From BQOK01 sp048388525 (lineage in GTDB: Bacteria; Bacillota; Clostridia; Oscillospirales; Ruminococcaceae), in NCBI RefSeq assembly GCF_048388525.1, contig NZ_DBGCTQ010000038.1, forward strand, positions 62,001 through 126,000: a stretch of 64,000 nucleotides of DNA. The letters run 5' to 3'. The notes beneath the pieces were generated by a model that was not told the DNA's origin, searched no databases, and saw only the letters and a list, made by a program, of their open reading frames with translations. Below are positions 8,161 to 15,378 of this stretch, piece after piece; positions within the stretch are counted from its first letter, which is position 1; each line of letters begins with the position of its first letter. The translations under genes were made by a program, and so were the position numbers.

Positions 8161-9078
8161 TCACTTCTGCAATTTTTCAATGCCTTCGATCAGGTAATTC
8201 TGCTTTTTAAAGGTCAGGCGCACCAGCAGGTTCAGGTACTTCACTGCAATGGTGAGAATGAAAAACATGCCGGCCAGCCCGGCCGAGAGCACCAGCATGG
8301 TGGTGGTCCAGCCGGTCACGGGCGTGCCCACCGCCCAGATCACCACCGTGTACACCAGTGCCAGCAGCGTGAGCGCCAGCATACCGAGGCTCAGCCCCAG
8401 GCTGATCTTGTACCCCGCGTCGGTATAGAGGGCCAGGCTGTCCATGGCCTTATCAAAGCGGGCGTCTCCCCGGCTGGGGGCGCTGCCGTGAAAGCGCAGG
8501 GTGGCGCAGGCCAGGCCGCTGGCGGCATAGGCCGCCTTGCGGTAGGGCAGCTGGTTGCTGATGGCGTACACCCGGTTCACCGCCCGCCGGCTCACCAGGC
8601 GGAACACATCGGTTTCCAGCCGGTAAGGGCTGCCGGAAAAGGCGTTAAACAGCCGGTAGAACGCCCGGCTCAGAAGCTTTTGCCGGTCCGGGCATGCGGT
8701 GACCACGTCAAACCCGGAAAGGGCCTTTTGGTAGGCCTGCCAAATAAGATCCGCGTCGTACTGCATCTCCAGGCTGTCGAACTCGTACACAAAATCGCCG
8801 ATGGCCGCGTCCAGCCCGGCGTTCATGGCGGTTTCCAGCCCCTGGCGCAGGCTCATGTTCAAAATGGTGAGCGGTTTTTGCAGGCTCTCGCCCGCCCACT
8901 CCCGCAGCAGCTTTACGGTGTCGTCGGCGCAGCCGTCGTTCACAGCGATCAGCTCGTAATTCTCAAAATGGGTCTCCAGCTGGGCGCACAGCTGGGCAAA
9001 AAACGGAACAACCTTGCCCGCGTCGTCCTGCAGGTACACCACCGCCGAGATAAAATTTGTTTCTCTGTTATCCGCCAT
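8161..9078 (-). CDS. Glycosyltransferase family 2 with C-terminal membrane anchor
   Basis: 305-residue GT-A glycosyltransferase. The N-terminal nucleotide-sugar domain has YELIAVNDGCADDT (about residues 42-55) and FVYEFDSLEMQYDADLI, where the DxD-equivalent acidic residues sit (about 95-110). Two hydrophobic segments near residues 225-280 anchor it, as in DPM1/GtrB-like enzymes that load polyprenyl phosphate. It would make a lipid-linked sugar for the neighbouring GT-C-like membrane protein. The start overlaps the end of the FAD gene by 11 bases, indicating translational coupling. The sugar specificity cannot be read from the sequence. Confidence 0.85.
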   Translation of the reverse strand: MADNRETNFISAVVYLQDDAGKVVPFFAQLCAQLETHFENYELIAVNDGCADDTVKLLREWAGESLQKPLTILNMSLRQGLETAMNAGLDAAIGDFVYEFDSLEMQYDADLIWQAYQKALSGFDVVTACPDRQKLLSRAFYRLFNAFSGSPYRLETDVFRLVSRRAVNRVYAISNQLPYRKAAYAASGLACATLRFHGSAPSRGDARFDKAMDSLALYTDAGYKISLGLSLGMLALTLLALVYTVVIWAVGTPVTGWTTTMLVLSAGLAGMFFILTIAVKYLNLLVRLTFKKQNYLIEGIEKLQK

Positions 9079-10192
9079 ATTGCAGCACCTCGTCCAGGTC
9101 GTAGACCGTGTTGATCTTGCCCGAGAGCACGCTCACGAACGCCGGCTCCTCTGCGTATTGGCGGATGACCGTGGGGCGTGAGTCGTCGATCTCGCTGGCT
9201 TTCAGGATGGGCTTCATGCTGAACAGGCTGCCCGCATATGCAAAGCCGTATTCCGGTTTCAGGTATTTGCGGGCCAGCTGGCTCATCATGGGCCAGGCCG
9301 AGGCCGGCTTTGCCGGGCACTCGTTGCAGTTATACAAGCTTTTCGGGTTGCAGCGCCCCCCGCTGCGCTGCTGGCACGCAAAGGTGGGCAGCGATTCATA
9401 GCTGGTCACATGCGGGGTAAAGGTAACGCTGGTCAGGCTGTGATACCCCGTTTTTCCAAAGGGCATGATCGAGAAAAACGGTCCGTCCATCACGGTGATG
9501 CCGGTGCCCTGCAGCGCCTCACTCACGGTGCACAGAATGATCTCGCACAGCTCGTACTTGATCTTGAAGGGCTCAAAGCCCAGCATGGCGTGCACCTCGT
9601 TTACTCCCGCATAGGTGGCGTTCAGCAAAAAGGGCGCCTCGGCGCAGATCTCCCCCGCCGTGACCCGCCACGCGCCGCCCACCCGCTCTATTTTCTCCGG
9701 GCAGCGGCTGTAGCGCACCTCCACCCTGGGCAGCGCCGCCAGCTCCCGCAGAAAATGCTCCTTGAGCACCTTTGCGTCATAGGTGTACTCAGTGGTCAAA
9801 AACGCGCCGTCGCATTGGCCGGGCTGAAAGTATTTTGCCGGGGCCACGTCGTCGCACCGGATGCCCGCCGCCGCACAGAAGCGCCGGAACTCGCCGGCGC
9901 TTGTCCAGGAAAAGTGTGCACTGGTGGCATAGACCTGGTCAAACTCCTGCAAAAGGCAGAATTCGTAATCCCGGCAAAAGCGCTCAAAGTAGCCCGCGCT
10001 CTTGATGGCGGTGGAGTAGCTGCGGGGGTAATGGTAGCCCATGTGCACCCGGGCCTGGTTGATATAGGTGGCCCGCATAAAAGGTCCCGGGTCCTTTTCC
10101 AGCACCAGCACCCGCTGCCCCGCCGCGCCGCACTTTTGCGCCGCATACAGGCCGTACAGCCCCGCGCCGAGGATGATCTTGTCATAGGTCAT
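9068..10192 (-). CDS. FAD-dependent oxidoreductase (DAO-like) with four-cysteine cluster
   Basis: 374 residues. The N-terminal dinucleotide fold is ILGAGLYGLYAA (7-18) followed by VLVLEKD, so FAD binding is secure. The conserved TYINQARVHMGYHYPRS resembles uncharacterised DAO-type proteins in glycan clusters. Unusual is a cysteine set near the C-terminus spaced C-x7-C-x7-C-x2-C (C273, C281, C289, C292), which could hold zinc or an Fe-S centre. The gene sits between two GT2 genes in an overlapping run, so it probably oxidises a sugar or sugar-linked intermediate. That role is inference from context; the enzyme reaction is unknown. Confidence 0.8.
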   Translation of the reverse strand: MTYDKIILGAGLYGLYAAQKCGAAGQRVLVLEKDPGPFMRATYINQARVHMGYHYPRSYSTAIKSAGYFERFCRDYEFCLLQEFDQVYATSAHFSWTSAGEFRRFCAAAGIRCDDVAPAKYFQPGQCDGAFLTTEYTYDAKVLKEHFLRELAALPRVEVRYSRCPEKIERVGGAWRVTAGEICAEAPFLLNATYAGVNEVHAMLGFEPFKIKYELCEIILCTVSEALQGTGITVMDGPFFSIMPFGKTGYHSLTSVTFTPHVTSYESLPTFACQQRSGGRCNPKSLYNCNECPAKPASAWPMMSQLARKYLKPEYGFAYAGSLFSMKPILKASEIDDSRPTVIRQYAEEPAFVSVLSGKINTVYDLDEVLQYGG

Positions 10193-10213
10193 GGCGGGCT
10201 GCCGCCCCCTTTC

Positions 10214-11014
10214 TTACTGTTTTGGAGCATACTTGCCCGCCAGCGCGGCGAACAGGATCCTCAGCAGGTTTGAATTGCCCCGCAAGCCCTTGATCTTGGT
10301 GGGGGTCGGCTCGGCCTTGGGGTAGGCGCGCTCCACCGGCACCTCGCAGGCTTTCAGCCCCAGCTGGGTGGCCCGCACCGAGAGATAGGCCAGCAGCTCG
10401 TACCCGGCAAAAATCTCCCGCAAAGGCTGCACCTCCGGGTGGGTCAGGTAGGCGCGGCTGTAGGCCCTGTACGCGTTGGTGGTGTCGGTGAACCAGTGGC
10501 GGGCCGCCAGGCTGATGAGCGGCGCGTGCACAAGCCGCACCGCCAGCCAGCGGCTTGTGGGGGTATTCACCGCCCGGCCGCCTTTTATAAACCGGCTGCC
10601 CTGCACCAGGTCAAAGCCCTCGCCGAGCTTTTCCAAAAACAGGGGCACGCTCTCGATCGAATCCTTGTTGTTGCCGTCGATGGTGAGCACGCCCTCGTAA
10701 CCACGCTCCAATGCATAATAGATCCCCATGCGCAGCTGCGCGCCCTGCCGGCCGGCGCCGGTCTTGGTGAGCAGGCCGTTCACTCCCCGGGCGGCAAGGC
10801 CTGCAGCCTCCATGCTGCCGTCGGTGCTGCCGCCGTCGCAGATCAGAATATCCGCAAGCTCCGGCACACCCGCGGCCCTTGCCCGGTCCAGCTCGGCTAA
10901 AATGCGCGCACCCTCGTTGATTACGGGGATCAAAAGGCAGCATGCGCTGCGCCTTGGCAAAAATTCAACGGCCGTAAAATCCGGCACGCCGGGGATATTT
11001 TTATACTCGTTCAC
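10214..11014 (-). CDS. Glycosyltransferase family 2
   Basis: 266-residue GT2 enzyme. CCLLIPVINEGARI opens the nucleotide-sugar domain, ILICDGGSTDGS (about residues 66-77) is the classic DGGSxD block, and LTIDGNNKDSIES (about 125-137) carries the acidic metal site. There is no long hydrophobic anchor, unlike the second GT2 of this cluster. The start is taken as the GTG at 11014, whose bases overlap the TGA of the upstream TIM-barrel gene (GTGA). An upstream in-frame start at 11050 would run inside that gene. This is dolichol-phosphate-mannose-synthase-like in sequence style; the donor sugar is unknown. Confidence 0.85.
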   Translation of the reverse strand: MNEYKNIPGVPDFTAVEFLPRRSACCLLIPVINEGARILAELDRARAAGVPELADILICDGGSTDGSMEAAGLAARGVNGLLTKTGAGRQGAQLRMGIYYALERGYEGVLTIDGNNKDSIESVPLFLEKLGEGFDLVQGSRFIKGGRAVNTPTSRWLAVRLVHAPLISLAARHWFTDTTNAYRAYSRAYLTHPEVQPLREIFAGYELLAYLSVRATQLGLKACEVPVERAYPKAEPTPTKIKGLRGNSNLLRILFAALAGKYAPKQ

Positions 11015-11799
11015 GCTGTGCCGAACACCTCCGCCACATAATCGATGCACCGCTCCACCTCGGCCAGGGGGGCGGCCTTCATTTCCAGCGACACAAAGCC
11101 CTGGTAGCCCACCGCGCCCAGCAGCAGCGCCAGTTCTTTGTGCAGTGCCCGCGGCCGGATGGGCGCAAGGCCAGGCTCGCTGATGTGCACATGGCTCACA
11201 TACTGCATTTCGGCGGCAAAATCGCTGGGCCGTTCACCGTTTGCCAGCATGGTTCCCACATCCAGGTTCACCCCGATGCCGGGGCTCGCCAGCCTTTTTG
11301 CCAGTGCAAAGGCCTCGGCGGTGGTGTTGAGAAAATTCGTGTTGTAAACGGGCGGATTTGCCTCCAGGGCGATCACCGCACCCCGGCGGCCCGCCAGCCA
11401 GCCCAGGCGCGCAAAAAACACTTCCGCTTCGGCCGCCTGCCGGCCGGCCGGCACATTCCGGTTGCGGGGGCAGCCGAACACCAGGCTGCGGCACCGGCAG
11501 GCGGCGGCAAACTCAATCGCCTCTCCGGTATACTCTTCCAGCGCCTTTGCCTCCTCCGGCACAAAAATGCTGCCGGTCCGGCCGAACCAAATGCTCTGCA
11601 TGCTGGGAATCACAAGGCCGTACTGCTGGTACATCACCCCGGCAAACAGGGCCGCGCCGGGCAGATTGTCATAGGGCTTTTCGGGAAAAACACGGGTCGG
11701 CGCAATCTCAAGCCCCTGGTATCCATACTCCTTCAGCAGCTGCCATACACGCTGGTCTTCTTCGGCCGCCCAGCCGATGTTGGAGGCAGAACATTTCAT
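11011..11799 (-). CDS. Sugar phosphate isomerase/epimerase (AP endonuclease 2-like TIM barrel)
   Basis: 262-residue TIM-barrel protein of the xylose-isomerase-like superfamily. MKCSASNIGWAAEEDQRVWQLL and YQGLEIAPTRVFPE are typical N-terminal strands. Metal-ligand-like residues appear as ALEANPP (E), NLDVGTM (D), SHVHISEPG (H/E) and GFVSLEMKA (E). Such proteins isomerise or epimerise sugars or inositols. The start lies one base after the epimerase gene stop and the end overlaps the GT2 start, so it is within one translation-coupled operon. It may prepare the sugar that the two GT2 enzymes use (inference). Confidence 0.82.
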   Translation of the reverse strand: MKCSASNIGWAAEEDQRVWQLLKEYGYQGLEIAPTRVFPEKPYDNLPGAALFAGVMYQQYGLVIPSMQSIWFGRTGSIFVPEEAKALEEYTGEAIEFAAACRCRSLVFGCPRNRNVPAGRQAAEAEVFFARLGWLAGRRGAVIALEANPPVYNTNFLNTTAEAFALAKRLASPGIGVNLDVGTMLANGERPSDFAAEMQYVSHVHISEPGLAPIRPRALHKELALLLGAVGYQGFVSLEMKAAPLAEVERCIDYVAEVFGTA

Positions 11800-11800
11800 C

Positions 11801-12721
11801 TCAGCTCTCCCAGCCTTTCATAAACGCACAAATCCCTGCCAGCTCCTGCTCCGCCGTGCACAAATATCCGCCCGCGCCGCCAAAGCCTGCGGCGTAAAGG
11901 GTGCGCATATCGTAATCAAAGGGCGGGGCTTCCAGCTGGTTTTCAAAGGGGCGGCCGGTCACGGCCTCATGCACCCGGGCGGCGCTGAGCGGCGGGGTGG
12001 CCAGGTTCAGTACCCGCAGGTCCAGCTCCAGCGCCCGCTGGAGGTGCCCCCACAGCCGGGAAAGATCATAAAATTGGTAGACCGAACGGCTGTCGGTAAA
12101 ATGGGCGGCATTCCAGCCAGCCTCAAAAAAGGCCCGCAGCGCAGCCGGGTCGGCCGCGCCGCTGAGCTTGTAAAAGCCGTTTCCCGCGTCCGTATAGGCG
12201 CCCGCCACCAACTCGCTTTTTTGGGCCAGCTCGGCGTATTTTGCCGGGCGCAGCAGCGCGGGGGTGAGGGCGTGCAGGTCGTACAAAAAGTTTTTTTTCA
12301 GCCCCCGGCCGTAAAGCGCGGGCAGCCGCAGAATCAGCGCGTCCGGCCAGTCCGCCCGCACCCAGCGCTCCAGCTGCAGCCGGTTCGCCCCATAGGGGGC
12401 CAGCCCCTCCATAACAGGCTCCTCCGCTTCGGTTTTGCCCCGGCTGTCGGCATAAACGCAGATGGAGGAAACCAGCACCACCTTTTCCGGCGCCAGCCGC
12501 TGCAGGTTCCAGCGGGCGCGCTCCATCACGGCCAGGTCGGCGTCCGGGTCCTGGTTTGCCAAAAACATGGCGGCGGGCACCCCGGCATACACCACAAGGC
12601 CGTTGGGCTGGCCAAAGCCCTTTTCCACGTCGGTGGAGTGATACGCGGCGTCGAACCCATGGGATGCCAGCAGGTTGCCCCCCACAAAGCCGGTACTGCC
12701 CACCAAAACGGTACGCGTCAT
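11801..12721 (-). CDS. NAD-dependent epimerase/dehydratase (extended SDR)
   Basis: 306-residue extended short-chain dehydrogenase. The Rossmann motif is VLVGSTGFVGGNLL (5-18, GxxGxxG). The catalytic triad region is altered: VLVSSICVYAD has the Ser, but the expected YxxxK is AYGANRLQLE-like (PYGANRLQ), so the lysine is replaced. It may therefore bind the nucleotide sugar with changed catalysis. The start is ATG at 12721 behind a purine-rich AGAAAGGGGG site; the frame is open upstream but that part overlaps the promoter. It is the first gene of the glycan cassette. UDP-sugar use is inferred from the family. Confidence 0.82.
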   Translation of the reverse strand: MTRTVLVGSTGFVGGNLLASHGFDAAYHSTDVEKGFGQPNGLVVYAGVPAAMFLANQDPDADLAVMERARWNLQRLAPEKVVLVSSICVYADSRGKTEAEEPVMEGLAPYGANRLQLERWVRADWPDALILRLPALYGRGLKKNFLYDLHALTPALLRPAKYAELAQKSELVAGAYTDAGNGFYKLSGAADPAALRAFFEAGWNAAHFTDSRSVYQFYDLSRLWGHLQRALELDLRVLNLATPPLSAARVHEAVTGRPFENQLEAPPFDYDMRTLYAAGFGGAGGYLCTAEQELAGICAFMKGWES

Positions 12722-12769
12722 GGGCGCTGCCCCCTTTCTGCGGCAAAAAGCCACAAAGATACAAAATAC

Positions 12770-12798
12770 ATTATACACAAAAAAAACGCCGCGCACAA
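12770..12798 (-). promoter_or_regulatory. Promoter of the glycan cassette, overlapping the upstream terminator
   Basis: The minus-strand -10 TATAAT at 12770-12775 and a weak -35 TTGTGC at 12793-12798 are spaced 17 bases apart. The -35 lies in the loop and 3' arm of the terminator hairpin of the upstream transcription unit. Confidence 0.6.
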
Positions 12799-12807
12799 GG
12801 CGCGGCG
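12781..12807 (-). terminator. Terminator of the MATE-hydrolase unit
   Basis: On the minus strand, CGCCGCGC pairs with GCGCGGCG around a five-base loop, followed by TTTTTTTT. It lies 60 bases after the alpha/beta hydrolase stop. Confidence 0.85.
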
Positions 12808-12866
12808 GCAAACCAGGCAATTTGGCTTTTGCTGCTGAGCAAACCCACCTGGGCTTTAAAGCGCTC

Positions 12867-13862
12867 TTATCCTTCCTCTCCGGCGCAGCGGCCCTTCGCG
12901 CTGTGCGCCGTAATGATCGTAAAGCTGCGGGCGTTCACTGTTATCTCACAGTCATCCGCCACCGCATACCAGTTTTTTCCTTCCCGTACCACAGTGGTGC
13001 CCTTTTGCCGGATCTTTTTCCTGCACCATTCCACCACGTCGGTCTCCTTTTTTAGGGAGAGGTTCTTTCTGATCCGTTCGATCCCAAGCGGGGTGGTGTG
13101 CAGGCGCTCCAGATTCGCGGCCAGCGCCTCTGCGCCGCTCTTGATCAGCACACCCGTCCCATTCTCCTGGAGCTGCTCCTGTTCCCAGCGGCGCAGCACC
13201 GCCAGCTCCTTGGGGGTGTGAAACCAGTGTTCCCCCTCTTCGATCACGGTAAGGGCGCACCCAAACCGGGCTGCAAAAGCATCTGCGGTGGAGCGGTCGG
13301 TCAGCTCGTCCCTCCCCGCATACAATATCCTGGTGGGTGCCCGCCACTCCCGGATGGGGTGCCGCCGTGCCCAGCGCAGGTACTCCCACGACAGAGTCTG
13401 CCCAAACGCGGTGGGGATGATCCGCCGCGTCTCAAGCTGTTCCTCGCTCACGCCGGCCCAGCCCATCATCGTGCCGATCAGGGCAGGCATATCCAAAACA
13501 GGCGACACCAAAAGGCAGCGCTCCAGCGGCTGCCCGGCAAAGGCCAGCATGCTGAACCAGGCGCCGATGCTCACCGCATAAAGGGAAATAACCGTCCAGC
13601 GGGCCCGGGCGCATTCCAGCACCCATTCCAGTTCGGGTACCACGTGCCAGGGGTCGAACGCCTCACCCTCCTTTGTCCGCACGCCGTGCCCCGGCAGATC
13701 GACGCTCAGCACCTGCCAGCCGCGCCGGCAGGCAGCGGCCGCAAATGCAGCAGCCTCTTCCTTGCTGCCGCCCTGCCCGTGAACATACAGATACACCCGT
13801 TCAGCCCGCTCACCCCACAGCAGGGCGGGCAGGCCTGCAAACTCCAAATATTCCTGTTTCAT
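12867..13862 (-). CDS. Alpha/beta hydrolase fused to a C-terminal DUF3781 domain
   Basis: 331 residues in two parts. Residues 1-235 are an alpha/beta hydrolase: oxyanion region VHGQGGS (28-33), nucleophile Ser98 in AVSIGAW (an A-x-S-x-G elbow rather than GxSxG), candidate acid in YAGRDELTD and His in EGEHWFH. Residues about 250-325 match DUF3781 from memory: ERLHTTPLGIERI, DVVEWCRKKI, EGKNWYAVADD and CEITVNARSFTIITAH. I know no function for DUF3781, which is usually a separate small protein. The ATG overlaps the MATE gene stop (ATGA), so the two are probably made together. The substrate is unknown. Confidence 0.85.
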   Translation of the reverse strand: MKQEYLEFAGLPALLWGERAERVYLYVHGQGGSKEEAAAFAAAACRRGWQVLSVDLPGHGVRTKEGEAFDPWHVVPELEWVLECARARWTVISLYAVSIGAWFSMLAFAGQPLERCLLVSPVLDMPALIGTMMGWAGVSEEQLETRRIIPTAFGQTLSWEYLRWARRHPIREWRAPTRILYAGRDELTDRSTADAFAARFGCALTVIEEGEHWFHTPKELAVLRRWEQEQLQENGTGVLIKSGAEALAANLERLHTTPLGIERIRKNLSLKKETDVVEWCRKKIRQKGTTVVREGKNWYAVADDCEITVNARSFTIITAHSAKGRCAGEEG

Positions 13863-15241
13863 GCTTTATTATCCTCATCCGCAGGCGCTGCCGCCGGCCC
13901 TGGCATGGGCGGAAAGCGCAACCGCGCCAAACACAGTGCAAACAATACCGAGCTGATGCCCCAGGTGAGCGGGTAGGCCCAGTAGACCACCCGGATGGTG
14001 GGCAGAACCCGCACCGTCAGGGTAATGTAGGTGATGCGCAGCACGCACCACACCGCCAGCATGATCCCCATGGGGATGACCGGCCGGCCCAGGCCCCGCA
14101 GCAGCCCCGCGCAGCAGTGAGAAAAGGCCAGCAGGCAGTAAAACAGCGCCACGGTGCGGGCATAGTTCACCCCATACGCCACCACCTGCGCTTCGCCGTT
14201 AAAGGCCGCAATGAGCCGGGGCGCCAGCAGATACATGCCAAGCCCCACCCCCTCGGCCAGCAGGGGGCTGCACAGCAGGCCGAACCGCATCCCCTGCTTT
14301 ACCCGGTCGTACCGGCCCGCGCCCACGTTCTGGCTCACAAAGGTGGAGAGGGCCAGGGCAAAACAGGTAATTGGCAGAAAGGCGAAGCCCTCCACCTTGC
14401 TGTAGGCCCCGCAGCCCGCCATGGCTGCGGACCCGAAGGCGTTGATGTTGGCCTGCACGATCACGTTTGCCAGCGAGATCACCGAGTTCTGCACCCCCGA
14501 GGGCAACCCCAGGCCCAGCACCTGGCGCAGCGTGCCCGGATCAAAGCGCACCCGCCGCCACCGCACACGGTACGCCGTGCCCGGTCCCGCCAGCTTGCGG
14601 AACGAGAGAACGGCGCTCAGCGCCTGGCTGATCACCGTTGCCAGCGCAGCACTGGCAACGCCCCAGCGCAGCACCGCCACGAACAAAAGATCCAGCGCCA
14701 CATTCGCCGCCGATGATACCAGAAGGTACACCATGGGGCTGCGGCTGTCGCCCACCGACTGCAGGATCCCCGCCCCCACGTTGTACAGCACCACCGCGCT
14801 GGATCCCAAAAAGTAAACCCGGAAATACGCCACCGAGCTGCCGATCACATCCTCCGGCGTTCCCATCCAGCGCAGAAGCTGCGGGGTAAACAGCACCCCC
14901 GCCACGGTCAGCACCAGCCCCGCCGCCAGGCCCAAGGCCACGGTGGTATGCACCGCGCGTTCCAGATTCTCCCGGTCGCCCGCGCCGAAAAAGCGCGCCA
15001 CCAGCACCCCGGCCCCCAGGCTCATCCCGTTTACAAAGCCCACCAGCAGCATAATCAGGCTGCCGGACGAGCCCACCGCCGCCAGCGCCTCGCCCCCCAG
15101 GAAGTTGCCCACAATCAGCGAATCCACCGCGTTGTAAAGCTGCTGAAACAGGTTGCTGCAAAAGATCGGCAGCGCGAACAGCAGCATGGCCCTTGCCACG
15201 CCTCCCTGGGTGAGCGAACACTGCTTTTCGTTTTTCCTCAT
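13859..15241 (-). CDS. MATE family efflux transporter
   Basis: 460-residue, 12-helix cation-coupled exporter of the MATE family. FALPIFCSNLFQQLYNAVDSL opens TM1 and is the family hallmark, with GSSGSLIMLLVGFVNG and VARFFGAGD in the expected places. The ATG at 15241 is preceded by AAAGGGGGG at a good distance; the longer frame (15277) begins in the terminator region. The downstream gene, a hydrolase fusion, starts in its stop codon. Exported substrate is unknown; drug or metabolite export is typical. Confidence 0.92.
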   Translation of the reverse strand: MRKNEKQCSLTQGGVARAMLLFALPIFCSNLFQQLYNAVDSLIVGNFLGGEALAAVGSSGSLIMLLVGFVNGMSLGAGVLVARFFGAGDRENLERAVHTTVALGLAAGLVLTVAGVLFTPQLLRWMGTPEDVIGSSVAYFRVYFLGSSAVVLYNVGAGILQSVGDSRSPMVYLLVSSAANVALDLLFVAVLRWGVASAALATVISQALSAVLSFRKLAGPGTAYRVRWRRVRFDPGTLRQVLGLGLPSGVQNSVISLANVIVQANINAFGSAAMAGCGAYSKVEGFAFLPITCFALALSTFVSQNVGAGRYDRVKQGMRFGLLCSPLLAEGVGLGMYLLAPRLIAAFNGEAQVVAYGVNYARTVALFYCLLAFSHCCAGLLRGLGRPVIPMGIMLAVWCVLRITYITLTVRVLPTIRVVYWAYPLTWGISSVLFALCLARLRFPPMPGPAAAPADEDNKA

Positions 15242-15275
15242 CTCCGCCGCCCCCCTTTGCTCTGCCGCGCCACGC

Positions 15276-15308
15276 AAAAACAGAGCGCCCTGCGGGCGCT
15301 CTGTTTTT
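15276..15308 (-). terminator. Terminator after the Ca2+ ATPase
   Basis: AAAAACAGAGCGCCC pairs with GGGCGCTCTGTTTTT around a short loop, 70 bases after the ATPase stop. The stem is followed by a T tract on the minus strand. Confidence 0.85.
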
Positions 15309-15378
15309 CAGTTTCGTCCTGATTTGTATGATACCACGCCCGCCGGAGCCGCGCAAGGGGCGGGGCGCCCCCGCAGCT

